Position numbers and translations under genes: made by a program. A stretch of 31,598 nt of DNA, from the NCBI GenBank assembly GCA_910588225.1, contig CAJUQT010000047.1, positions 1-31,598 on the forward strand, given 5' to 3'. This stretch comes from an uncultured Acetatifactor sp. Its GTDB lineage: Bacteria; Bacillota; Clostridia; Lachnospirales; Lachnospiraceae. The notes below the pieces were generated by a model that was given only the letters and a program-made list of their open reading frames with translations, was not told the DNA's origin and did no database searches. This document shows positions 16,434-24,599 of the stretch, in pieces; position 1 is the first letter of the stretch, and every line of letters starts with the position of its first letter.

Positions 16434-16734
16434 AAAAATCTGAATCGTATAGAATTCGTGATAACGTATGGATGTACCGGCCGCTGCAGGCATTGCGCGG
16501 AGGGGGATCACAGCGGAGTCTGTGTATGCGGTACATCAGGCGGCAGCGGGGATGGAGATACCCAGCCGGCAGATCATCACGAACGGCTTTTTCAGCAGGG
16601 ACAGGGAGAAAATAAAAGGGGTTGCCGGAGAACTGGTGATGTGCTGGGCGGGAATATCTATGAGACAGGAATTCTGGAAATACTGGAGAGGTATGGTGGA
16701 AAACCGCCAGGGCTCCCTGCTTGAGGGAGCATAA
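16434..16734 (+). pseudogene. Radical SAM protein remnant
   Basis: Frame one contains IEFVITYGCTGRCRHCAEGDHS, whose CxxxCxxC is the 4Fe-4S cluster motif of radical SAM enzymes. At about 16507-16517 the coding signal jumps to the next frame (TAESVYAVHQAAAGMEIPSR, then QIITNGFFSRDREKI). In intact relatives these two parts are separated by a stretch of tens of residues including the GGEP motif. That stretch and all of the enzyme downstream of the second part are missing, and there is a stop just upstream of the first part. The tail to 16734 is unrecognised and ends in a GCTCCCT/AGGGAGC hairpin (16712-16730). The gene is dead. Confidence 0.75.
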
Positions 16735-16751
16735 GGATTATGATAGGGTAG

Positions 16752-16901
16752 ATGTTGCTGCAGGCGATTCTGGAGCGCTATCGGGATGTACGTCAGATTC
16801 ATCTGGTAACGGACAATAAGCCAAAGACGGCGGCATTTTATAAATCCCAGGGTTTTCGCGAGATGTCCGAGGGTGACTTCCTTGTATTTACGCGGTTGTA
16901 G
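16752..16901 (+). pseudogene. GNAT acetyltransferase C-terminal fragment
   Basis: Fifty codons (MLLQAILERYRDVRQIHL ... FLVFTRL, stop) that closely match the last third of the GNAT gene at 19485-19874, both in DNA and protein. It has the final helix and strand but no acetyl-CoA binding motif, so it cannot be active. Unlike the longer copy it retains GFRE after FYKSQ. It is one arm of a repeat pair that brackets the DUF1266, Uma2 and Fic genes. Confidence 0.8.
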
Positions 16902-16996
16902 GCGGGATGGCTCAGGTATGTGAGAGCAGCGCATTGTTATGAAAGTCAGCATTGGCCGACGAAATCATATAGTCTGAATAAGCAGGAGAGACCAGA

Positions 16997-18262
16997 TTAA
17001 ATATCCCGCGCCCGATACAGCAGCAGAACTTTTTTCACCACGGTCCGCTCACCCCTGCCGCTTCCCGGCGTCCATGTCAGGTCCGTTCTCCAGGGCACCG
17101 AGTAGGGGCCGTCCGGATTTGCCTTTAATTGCTGGAAAATGGCTCTGCGGCCGGCGGCGTTCTGAGCGGCGTTCGTGTCTCCGCTCTGTCTGCGCCAGTC
17201 TTCATAACCGTCCAGGTAGCTTTCCGCCATCTCGTCCCAGGAATGGAATTGCTGCTGGATGACCCTGCCGGCCCTGCTGAATTCCTGATCCAGTTCGTTA
17301 CGGTCTATCATTTTCACCAGGTACATCATGCCCAGAAGCTGGGTGGCACGGCATAGATCCCAGCCTGCATACATGGTATCCAGTTGTCCGGCATGCCGGT
17401 CGACCAGCTCATGGACTGTCTGCAGTCCATCCTGCCGGTTTCGGATATCCCATTGCTCTCCCAGGGCCACATTTCGGAAATTGGCCACTACTTTCCGGGT
17501 TCCGTGTACACCTGTGATCAGGGGCCAGCCCTCCAGCATGGCGAAGGAATGGGCCCAGATGGCGAAAGTGGAAGCACACCAGCACTCCAGATCGTTGCGG
17601 GGAAGGAGGGGATCTCTCCTCCAGAAAATGGCAGGCGCAAATCGCCAACGGCGCACACCAATCACACGGTAAAGCAGCACAAAGATCACATAAATCCATG
17701 CGGATGTCCAGCGGCCCAGCATCCTTCCATAGTCTGATTCTCCCAGTACCGGGACATAATCCCCATACATGTCTATATAATGGTCCATTTGTGTCATAGT
17801 GTTTTCAAATATCATAACTTCATCCGGCGCCGTCCATTCCCTCCACACACCTGCCGGCATGCGGTATTCACCGGGGGTATCCGTCTCCTGGATTGCCTTT
17901 TTGTTGATATGGGCGATGACTTTCTCACCGCTGGGCAGCTGAATGTAGTGGTAGATCCGGTCGCCGCTGCGGATGGTGTCATGGTTGATCACCACACCCT
18001 TTACAATCAGGGTAAAGGTATCCAGATTTTCCATATCCGCTATGGATTCTGCGATGGAAACTTCCGCCCCGGCTTCAGCGCCGGCGGCTCCTTCTTTCAG
18101 GGTAACGTCTTTCTGATAAATTTTGTAAAAAAGGGGTCCCAGAACGAACTCCACAAACAGGGTCAGCGCTATCAGGGCGGGAAGCCACAGAAGCATCTGA
18201 TACATATTTGTGTTGAAGCCGTATATGTTTTTGTTTGAAATTTTATAGTGGGTGGCACTCAT
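16997..18262 (-). CDS. DUF1266-domain membrane protein
   Basis: A 421-residue protein. Membrane segments are visible at about 23-47 and 186-202. The region between (about 75-175) looks like a soluble beta-rich domain that should lie on the far side of the membrane. The C-terminal cytoplasmic part (about 225-410) matches DUF1266: WDLCRATQLLGMMYLV (301-316) and SWDEMAESYLDGYEDWR (341-357) are the family hallmarks. The function of DUF1266 is unknown; in enterobacteria it appears in YbeR/YbeU-type proteins. ATG follows TAGGAGGTAA. It lies between GNAT repeat copies, alone on its strand. Confidence 0.75.
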   Translation of the reverse strand: MSATHYKISNKNIYGFNTNMYQMLLWLPALIALTLFVEFVLGPLFYKIYQKDVTLKEGAAGAEAGAEVSIAESIADMENLDTFTLIVKGVVINHDTIRSGDRIYHYIQLPSGEKVIAHINKKAIQETDTPGEYRMPAGVWREWTAPDEVMIFENTMTQMDHYIDMYGDYVPVLGESDYGRMLGRWTSAWIYVIFVLLYRVIGVRRWRFAPAIFWRRDPLLPRNDLECWCASTFAIWAHSFAMLEGWPLITGVHGTRKVVANFRNVALGEQWDIRNRQDGLQTVHELVDRHAGQLDTMYAGWDLCRATQLLGMMYLVKMIDRNELDQEFSRAGRVIQQQFHSWDEMAESYLDGYEDWRRQSGDTNAAQNAAGRRAIFQQLKANPDGPYSVPWRTDLTWTPGSGRGERTVVKKVLLLYRARDI

Positions 18263-18358
18263 GGGGAATTACCTCCTAAATCTCCTAAATCTAAATTCTA
18301 TTGTAAATGTATGGGGTAGCTTTTTCAAGTGTAAAAACGGGTAGATCCGGAGGAAATC

Positions 18359-18598
18359 ATGAGGATAAGAGATATGTACGAATTGGCGATTGACTTTTTC
18401 AGGGCTTTCGTTTATCCTTTGGTTAAAGTTCTTGAAAGGAAGTGTTCTTTATGCCAGCATTACAGCCTCAATCTCAGATTATCTCTCTGGAGCAGTATGA
18501 AGCTCTTCCGGAAGATATCAGGGCAGAAGTATTTGAAGGACAGATTTATTATATGGCCAGCCCCTCACAGATCCATCAGTCGATACTTCTGGAGCTGA
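18359..18598 (+). other. Possible leader ORF or truncated gene ahead of Uma2
   Basis: An ATG at 18359 has an excellent ribosome binding site (GGAGGAAA). It begins MRIRDMYELAIDFFRAFVYP, which is protein-like for about 27 codons. The frame then runs out of phase into the Uma2 gene for a further 50 codons of shadow-like sequence. It may be the start of a lost gene or a translated leader. I do not recognise it. Confidence 0.25.
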
Positions 18599-19014
18599 GT
18601 ACACTGCTTAACTTCTATGTGAAAAGCCGGAAAGGAGATTGCAAAGTATTTCCTGCTCCATTCGATGTAAAACTTTCGGACAATCCCCTCACAATCGTAC
18701 AGCCAGACATTATGACTGTGTGCGACAAAGACAAGCTGGACGAAAATCGCTGCAATGGCGCCCCGGACTTCATCATTGAGATTGTTTCTCCCGGCAATCC
18801 GTCAGATGATTATATCCGAAAAGCATACTACTACAAAAATTATGGTGTTCGGGAATACTGGATTGTGGACCCGAAACGCCGGCTGGTAACGGTTAACTAT
18901 TTTGAAGGAGATTTACTGAACCTTCAATATTCCTTTGAAGCCACAATTAAGGTAAATATCTATGATGACCTATATATCAATTTTTTTGATATTGCTGGTT
19001 TACTGAATATTTAG
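18451..19014 (+). CDS. Uma2 family endonuclease (DUF820)
   Basis: A 187-residue protein with a PD-(D/E)xK nuclease fold. The expected residues are D86 in VQPDI, E110 in DFIIEIVSPG, K124 in YIRKAYYYKNYGVREYW, then the family end motif WIVDP. Uma2 proteins are widespread putative restriction-like nucleases, abundant in cyanobacteria and scattered in Firmicutes, with unclear biological role. ATG at 18451 has GAAAGGAAG eight bases upstream; a GTG three codons earlier overlaps that site and is not preferred. Codon use is more AT-rich than the neighbouring glycan genes, consistent with transfer. Confidence 0.85.
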   Translation: MPALQPQSQIISLEQYEALPEDIRAEVFEGQIYYMASPSQIHQSILLELSTLLNFYVKSRKGDCKVFPAPFDVKLSDNPLTIVQPDIMTVCDKDKLDENRCNGAPDFIIEIVSPGNPSDDYIRKAYYYKNYGVREYWIVDPKRRLVTVNYFEGDLLNLQYSFEATIKVNIYDDLYINFFDIAGLLNI

Positions 19015-19057
19015 CCTTTGACCTAATATTGAGGGCACCAGGTCAGGAGAGAACAGA

Positions 19058-19409
19058 ATGGCAGAGAATAGAAAATGGCAGTGTGAGCTGGGGGAATATA
19101 TAAAGCAAGGAGAACCTGACAGAGCGGAGAAGAGCGCTGCCTGGCAGACGGCAATAGGCCTGCAGGCTGTTGATAATCTGCAGATTTCAGAGTATCTTCT
19201 GGAGACAGCAAAGGCGCACATTGAAGGAAAGATTGCAGACCATACATCGGCGTCTTTTTGAAGGGGTGTTTGAACATGCGGGCCGGTTCAGACCCTATAA
19301 TATCACGAAAAAAGAGTGGGTGCTGAATGGGGAAACTGTGTACTATGCTTCCTGCGGCAGCATCAAAGACACTTTGGAATATTGGAGTTATTTTTTGAAA
19401 ATCTGCTGA
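19058..19409 (+). pseudogene. Fic-family protein remnant
   Basis: The ATG at 19058 (AGGAG upstream) begins a frame with WQTAIGLQAVDNLQISEYLL, the characteristic N-terminal antitoxin-like helix region of a Clostridia Fic protein. It stops at 19261. A second frame carries the following part, LQTIHRRLFEGVFEHAGRFR then YNITKKEWVLNGETVYYAS, and ends at 19409. A stretch between the two parts is lost and the frame is shifted. The Fic catalytic loop HPFx(D/E)GN is absent because the gene ends before it, so no AMPylation activity can remain. Confidence 0.8.
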
Positions 19410-19484
19410 TGGGCGGGCAAAATGAGTTGAGGAACAGGTATCTTCATATTTGACTATAAAACTAAGGTTTGAGAGGTGCGTACG

Positions 19485-19874
19485 ATGGAAATCAGAGAGT
19501 ACACAGAATACTATGAAGAAGAAATACTGAGTCTGTATACCAGCGTGGGCTGGACGGCTTACACGAACCAGCCGGATAGCCTGAGAAAAGGATTTGAGAA
19601 TTCGCTGTTGATTCTGGCGGCCTATGAGGGTGATGCGCTTCAGGGGATCATTCGGGTGGTGGGCGACGGGTACACAATTGTGTTTATTCAGGACATTCTG
19701 GTGTATCCGGAATATCACAGGCAGGGGATTGGCTCCCGGCTGCTCCAGGCAGTGCTGGAACGTTACCGGGATGTGCGTCAGATTCATCTGGCAACGGACA
19801 ATACGGTGAAGAACGCGGCATTTTATAAATCTCAGATGTCCGAGGTTGGATGCCTTGTGTTCACCAGGGTGTAG
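19485..19874 (+). CDS. GNAT family N-acetyltransferase with small deletion
   Basis: 129 residues from the ATG at 19485 (GAGAGGTG upstream). It has the GNAT order: N-terminal strand and helix, strand 4 (FIQDILVYPEYHRQG), the acetyl-CoA pyrophosphate loop RQGIGSRLL (79-87) and the C-terminal RQIHLATDN ... AAFYKSQ. Compared with the fragment at 16752, exactly four residues (GFRE) after FYKSQ are missing through a 12-nt deletion. In GNAT enzymes the GF at this place is conserved, so activity is doubtful although the frame is intact. The acyl acceptor is unknown. Confidence 0.75.
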   Translation: MEIREYTEYYEEEILSLYTSVGWTAYTNQPDSLRKGFENSLLILAAYEGDALQGIIRVVGDGYTIVFIQDILVYPEYHRQGIGSRLLQAVLERYRDVRQIHLATDNTVKNAAFYKSQMSEVGCLVFTRV

Positions 19875-20133
19875 GATGGAATGTTCTGTTTCTAACTGAT
19901 ACAGAACATTCCTGAGTTCTTCCACATCAGAATTTCTGATTGCCTTGTTGCTGTACAGGGCAGCGATCATATTTTGTTGAACGATATTTGCATTTCGAGG
20001 GAAGCAGGTGCTGATTGGAAGTGTGATTAAATGAGAAGGAATCGGGCCTCCAGGATGGAAAAGGAATGCCTGATACAGGCGCAAGGGCTTTCCTAAGGCA
20101 CGCAGAAAACAGCGTGCCTTAAAATTGTGTGTC
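19875..20133. other. Intergenic with hairpin and possible minus-strand remnant
   Basis: A perfect 9-bp hairpin AAGGCACGC/GCGTGCCTT (20095-20103 with 20112-20120) sits between convergent genes and may act as a terminator, though no T run follows it. On the minus strand at about 20030-19880 a frame reads NANIVQQNMIAALYSNKAIR and then SDVEELRNVLYQ. This has the look of a real protein C-terminus, but I do not recognise it and the frame runs on antisense into the GNAT gene. Confidence 0.3.
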
Positions 20134-20997
20134 TTAAAGCTGCGCACAGAGTTCATCATAGACAGCTTGCATAAGCTTGTCTCCTTTCCTGCATTCCGCT
20201 ACAAGAGAGACAACGGCGGCCTGGTTAGGCAGAATGATGGAGAGCTGACAATATTTTCCGTCTGCCCGGAAGGAATTGTATTCTCCTCGCCAGAACAGAT
20301 AACCGTAGCGAGGATCGGATTGCGGTTTTGTGCTTTCTTCTATCCATTCGGGCGAGAGTAGCTGCTTTCCGTTCCAGCGGCCTTTGTTCAGGTAAAAGAG
20401 ACCGAATTTATGCAGTTCCGACAAGGTCAGGAACAGTCCGCCTGCACCGAAGGTATTGCCCATAGGATCCGTCTCCCACATGGGACGTTTGATGCCCAGA
20501 TGAGTAAAAAGTCTGGGAGTCAGGTAGGACACCAGGTCACAGCCGGACCGCCGCTGCACCAGGATGCCGGCCAGGTATGGGCCCACATTATTATAGACAA
20601 AACGACTGCCTGGGGTATAGGGAAAGGGGATGGAAAGGGACAGCTTAACCCAGTTGTCCTCTTCATAAAGAGGGCGCTGTGCCCCCATGAGGAAGCCTGC
20701 TTCCTGCCCAAGGCACATGGTCAGCAGATCACGGACTGTGGCTTTTGCCAGGTTTTTGCCGACTGTTTCCGGAAGCTCCCGGGGAAAAATGTCGGTAAGC
20801 TTCTCCGCCAGGGAGAGAAGCCCCTCCTGAACAGCAAAGCCCACTGCGCAGGAGGTAAAGCTTTTGGCGGCGGAGTACACGTTGCGGCGGCATTCATCTT
20901 CGCTGTGCCACTGGGCGATCAGCTCGTTATTTTGCGTAATTTTGACGCCGAGAACGCCCAGAGGCGCGGCTTTGTCTACAAATTTTGTGATATCCAT
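20134..20997 (-). CDS. Serine hydrolase, class C beta-lactamase related
   Basis: A 287-residue protein with the penicillin-recognition fold. The catalytic SxxK is SAAK at 42-45, followed by the second motif YNN (135-137) in FVYNNVGPYLAG, and typical segments such as GLFLTLSELHKFGLFYLN. Family members hydrolyse or transfer D-amino acid or ester bonds; it is probably not an antibiotic-resistance enzyme, since there is no signal peptide. The ATG at 20997 has AAAGGAAA seven bases upstream; a further ATG at 21036 lacks such a site. It stands alone on its strand. The 300 bases between it and the mannosidase contain no gene I can support. Confidence 0.82.
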   Translation of the reverse strand: MDITKFVDKAAPLGVLGVKITQNNELIAQWHSEDECRRNVYSAAKSFTSCAVGFAVQEGLLSLAEKLTDIFPRELPETVGKNLAKATVRDLLTMCLGQEAGFLMGAQRPLYEEDNWVKLSLSIPFPYTPGSRFVYNNVGPYLAGILVQRRSGCDLVSYLTPRLFTHLGIKRPMWETDPMGNTFGAGGLFLTLSELHKFGLFYLNKGRWNGKQLLSPEWIEESTKPQSDPRYGYLFWRGEYNSFRADGKYCQLSIILPNQAAVVSLVAECRKGDKLMQAVYDELCAQL

Positions 20998-21298
20998 TTC
21001 TTTTCCTTTCTGCTGTTTTGTTGTTGGATACTCCATTTTACAGGATAACTTTAAAAAGCATCATTATTTTGCCACAGTGTTTATAGGCATAGTATATCTG
21101 CAATCCCAGGTAAAGTCAATGAAGCTGAGGAACAACTTTAATTTGAATAAGGAAAGAATTTTGCCGGAAAGGAAGGAACGATATTGGCGCAAGAAAATGC
21201 TGTTGAAAAGAGGAGTTGCACAATGATAGAATAAAAATAGTATTCACGGCAGAAAAGAGACAGATGATGTCTGGTATACAGATTGGAGGATGACACGG

Positions 21299-23776
21299 AT
21301 GAGAGTGATGAAACTGACGGACAACTGGAAAATGCAGATGACAGGGGATAGGGAATGGATTCCTGCCCTGGTGCCGGGAAGCGTATACAATGACCTGCTG
21401 CGGAACGGAAAAATGGAGGACCCTTATTATCGGGACAATGAACTGGCCGCGCTGAAAATTATGGAAAACGATTTTACGTATATCACAGATTTCGACGTAC
21501 CGGAGGAGATGCTTTCGCAGGATAAGGTGCTTCTCCATTTTGACGGAATTGACACTGTGGCGGATATTTATTTGAATGATATCTGGATTTCTCATGTGGA
21601 AAACATGCACCGTACCTGGGAATTTCCGGTCAGAGATCTGCTGCGGGTGAAAGAGAATGAGCTGAAGGTAATTCTGCACTCGCCTACGAAGTTCATCAGA
21701 GAGGCCAATGAGAAGGATCCAATCGGTGGTTCAGAAGACGCCATGGCAGGGTTTCCGCATCTGCGGAAGGCCCATTGCATGTTCGGATGGGACTGGGGTC
21801 CGCGTCTTCCGGATGCAGGTATCTGGAGGGAGGTAAGGCTGATTGGGTTTTCCCAGGCCAGAATTGACAGTGTCTACATTACCCAGGAACATGCACAGAA
21901 TCAGGTGACATTAAAGATGATTATAGAGGTGGAGCGGCCGGGAGAGGAGGCTCCGAGACGGTTCGGCAGGGATGACAGACAGCTGGATGGGCTGGGGGTG
22001 CGGGTGACGGTGACGGATCCGGAGGGGAAGAAAATGGTTGTGAGATCGGAAAAGGCAGTCGGCGAAGGGATTCTAATCGAAGAACCGCAGCTGTGGTGGC
22101 CTAACGGGTACGGAGAGCAGCCCCTTTACCAGGTAGAAGTAGAATTATTGCAGGGTGACAGGGCGCTGGATTCCTGGAAGCGGCGGATTGGTCTGCGCAC
22201 CATGAGAATGCACAGGGAGAAGGATGCCTGGGGAGAGCAGTTCTGCCATGAAATCAACGGAGTGAAAATATTTGCCATGGGGGCAGATTACATTCCGGAG
22301 GACAACATTCTGGCCCGGGTGACACCCGAGCGCACCCATAACCTGCTGCTGCAGGCGAGAAATGCCAATTATAACTGCATTCGTGTGTGGGGCGGCGGAC
22401 ATTATCCCGGCGACGCATTCTGGGATGCCTGTGATGAGCTGGGACTGATTGTGTGGGAAGATTTCATGTTCGCCTGTGCGGTGTATCATCTGACAGAAGG
22501 ATTCGAGGAAAATATTACGGCGGAATTTATCGACAATATCAAGCGAATCAGACATCATGCTTCTCTGGGACTGTGGTGCGGCAATAATGAGATGGAACAG
22601 TTTGTGAAGGACGGCCTCTGGGTGAAGCATCCCCGGGAGAAGAGCGACTATGTGAAGATGTATGAGTATCTGATTCCCCGGATTCTGAAGAAATATGATC
22701 CCAATACCTTTTACTGGCCTGCCAGTCCTTCTTCAGGAGGTGCATTCGACATGCCAAACGATGAGAACCGGGGAGATGTACATTACTGGGATGTATGGCA
22801 CGGAAATAAACCGATTACGGAATACCGAAAATTCCATTTCCGGTATGTGTCCGAATTCGGATTCCAGTCATTTCCGTCTCTGAAGACCTGTGAAACTTTT
22901 ACGGAGCCAGAGGACCGCAATATTTTCTCTTATGTCATGGAGAAGCATCAGAGAAATTCCAGCGCAAACGGCAAGATTATGAACTATATGGAGCAGACTT
23001 TCCTCTATCCAGGGGACTTTGATACACTGCTGTATGCCTCTCAGCTGCTGCAGGCGGAGGCCATCCGTTACGGGGTGGAACATTTCCGGCGCAACAGAGG
23101 ACGCTGTATGGGGACCGTGGTATGGCAGCTGAATGACTGCTGGCCGGTGGCGAGCTGGTCATCCATTGATTACTGCGGACGCTGGAAGGCATTGCACTAT
23201 TATGAGAAGCGGTGCTTTGCACCGGTTCTGCTGTCCTGTGCGGAGGAAGGTGTGCTGACCCAGGATGCCAATCCCAATGCGGAGCCTTATGAAGTGAAGA
23301 AAGCCATTCATCTGAATGTGGCCAATGAAACCATGCAGGATGTGCGGGCAACGGTGAGATGGGCGCTGCGGAATGCAGAAGCCGGGATCCTGCGGGAAGG
23401 AGAAGCGGTACTGGATGTACCTGCACTTTCTGCAGTCTGGCTTCCAAAGGAGGAGATGGCAGATGCCGGATTATATGACAACTACGTCAGTTATGACTGT
23501 TATGTGGGCGGGACAGCTGTCTCAGGCGGCACAGTACTGTTTGTTCCGCCGAAGCAGTTCCGGTTTGCGGACCCGAAGCTGAAGGTCTCCATACAGGGAG
23601 ATGAAATAACGGTGAGGGCAGAGGCCTATGCAAGAGCGGTGGAGGTTCTCAACGAGACGGAGGATCTGCTGTTATCCGATAATTATTTTGACATGAACGC
23701 CGGGGAGAAGCGGGTGAAAATTCTTCGGGGCGAGCCTGTGGGACTGAAGGCTCGTAGTGTATATGATATCAGATAG
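21299..23776 (+). CDS. Beta-mannosidase (GH2)
   Basis: About 825 residues, normal for the family. The N-terminal jelly-roll domain carries the mannosidase signature VPGSVYNDLLRNGKMEDPYY. The TIM barrel follows with the acid/base Glu in CGNNEMEQ (E431 from this start) and the nucleophile Glu in SEFGFQSFPS (E519). A C-terminal beta domain closes the protein. GH2 beta-mannosidases release mannose from the non-reducing end of mannooligosaccharides or N-glycan cores. No signal peptide is seen, so it acts on imported oligosaccharides. An ATG at 21290 overlaps the GGAGG ribosome binding site, so 21299 is preferred; 21308 is also possible. Confidence 0.9.
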   Translation: MRVMKLTDNWKMQMTGDREWIPALVPGSVYNDLLRNGKMEDPYYRDNELAALKIMENDFTYITDFDVPEEMLSQDKVLLHFDGIDTVADIYLNDIWISHVENMHRTWEFPVRDLLRVKENELKVILHSPTKFIREANEKDPIGGSEDAMAGFPHLRKAHCMFGWDWGPRLPDAGIWREVRLIGFSQARIDSVYITQEHAQNQVTLKMIIEVERPGEEAPRRFGRDDRQLDGLGVRVTVTDPEGKKMVVRSEKAVGEGILIEEPQLWWPNGYGEQPLYQVEVELLQGDRALDSWKRRIGLRTMRMHREKDAWGEQFCHEINGVKIFAMGADYIPEDNILARVTPERTHNLLLQARNANYNCIRVWGGGHYPGDAFWDACDELGLIVWEDFMFACAVYHLTEGFEENITAEFIDNIKRIRHHASLGLWCGNNEMEQFVKDGLWVKHPREKSDYVKMYEYLIPRILKKYDPNTFYWPASPSSGGAFDMPNDENRGDVHYWDVWHGNKPITEYRKFHFRYVSEFGFQSFPSLKTCETFTEPEDRNIFSYVMEKHQRNSSANGKIMNYMEQTFLYPGDFDTLLYASQLLQAEAIRYGVEHFRRNRGRCMGTVVWQLNDCWPVASWSSIDYCGRWKALHYYEKRCFAPVLLSCAEEGVLTQDANPNAEPYEVKKAIHLNVANETMQDVRATVRWALRNAEAGILREGEAVLDVPALSAVWLPKEEMADAGLYDNYVSYDCYVGGTAVSGGTVLFVPPKQFRFADPKLKVSIQGDEITVRAEAYARAVEVLNETEDLLLSDNYFDMNAGEKRVKILRGEPVGLKARSVYDIR

Positions 23777-23856
23777 AAAATATGGAAAACAATAAAGCTT
23801 AGAATAGAACAGAATAACGATAATAAAAATATTTTGTCAATGGGGGACAAAAAGAG

Positions 23857-24479
23857 ATGTATTCACTGGTAATAGCAGAGGATGAATTTACCACGCGGCG
23901 CGCGCTGGTGAACATGGTGAGGTGGAACGAGCTGGGCTTTCGGAAAGAATCCGGCGTGATATTGATTTTGGAGAAAATATGCGGGTGTCCTATCGGGAAG
24001 GCCTGGAAGTGGGATACCACTATTATGACAGACATCCTGAGGAGATTGCCTTTCCTTTCGGCCACGGGCTTTCCTATACCGCTTTCGGATATAGGGACGG
24101 CAATGTGACGCTTGAGGGAGATGAGCTGAAGGTCAGCGCAGTGATAACGAATCTGGGTGACAGGGCCGGCGTGGAAGTGGTGCAGATCTACATCGGACAG
24201 TGCTCTCCTGTGATGAGCAGACCGGTCAAAGAATTGAAGGCTTTTGAGAAGGTCCGGCTGGAAGCCGGGCAGGAGAAGCGGCTTGAAATAGTGATTCTGG
24301 TGAGAGAACTGGGCTATTATAATATCATGCTGCATGACTGGGTGGCGGAAGATGACTGGTATCGGGTGTTCATCGGTGCATCTTCCAGAGATATCCGGCT
24401 GGAAACGAAAATTCGGATAAACGGAAATACACCATATTCCGTACACCGTACAGGGGAGGCGAGTGTGGGTCAGGGGTAA
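23857..24479 (+). pseudogene. Response-regulator start joined to GH3 beta-glucosidase rear
   Basis: The ATG at 23857 starts MYSLVIAEDEFTTRRALVNM then VRWNELGF, the front of a YesN/AraC-type two-component response regulator receiver domain. After about 28 codons that frame turns to nonsense. In another frame, from about 23945 to the TAA at 24479, the sequence is the end of a GH3 enzyme: VSYREGLEVGYHYYD, then FPFGHGLSYTAF, then the fibronectin-III-like C-terminal domain. The receiver rear, the DNA-binding domain and the GH3 catalytic domains are missing. Both genes are dead. A short receiver peptide could be made but lacks the phosphorylation Asp. Confidence 0.82.
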
Positions 24480-24599
24480 TAAAACGGAGCTTTTGAAATG
24501 CAGTACAGACACGGGATGCTGAAATTACAGACGTTTCGGGACAGAAAGGAAGAAAGCGGGAGAAAGAGAGCGATAATGTGCTTTCGGAACGGAGGAAAA

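Noticed and set aside
18451..19409. Uma2 nuclease plus Fic gene as a working defence or toxin module
   Set aside because: The Fic gene lacks its catalytic loop and is frame-shifted, and there is no evidence that the two genes ever acted together.
19023..20159. 378-codon minus-strand frame
   Set aside because: Runs antisense through the GNAT gene and Fic remnant. Only a short part near 19880-20030 looks protein-like, which is listed separately with low confidence.
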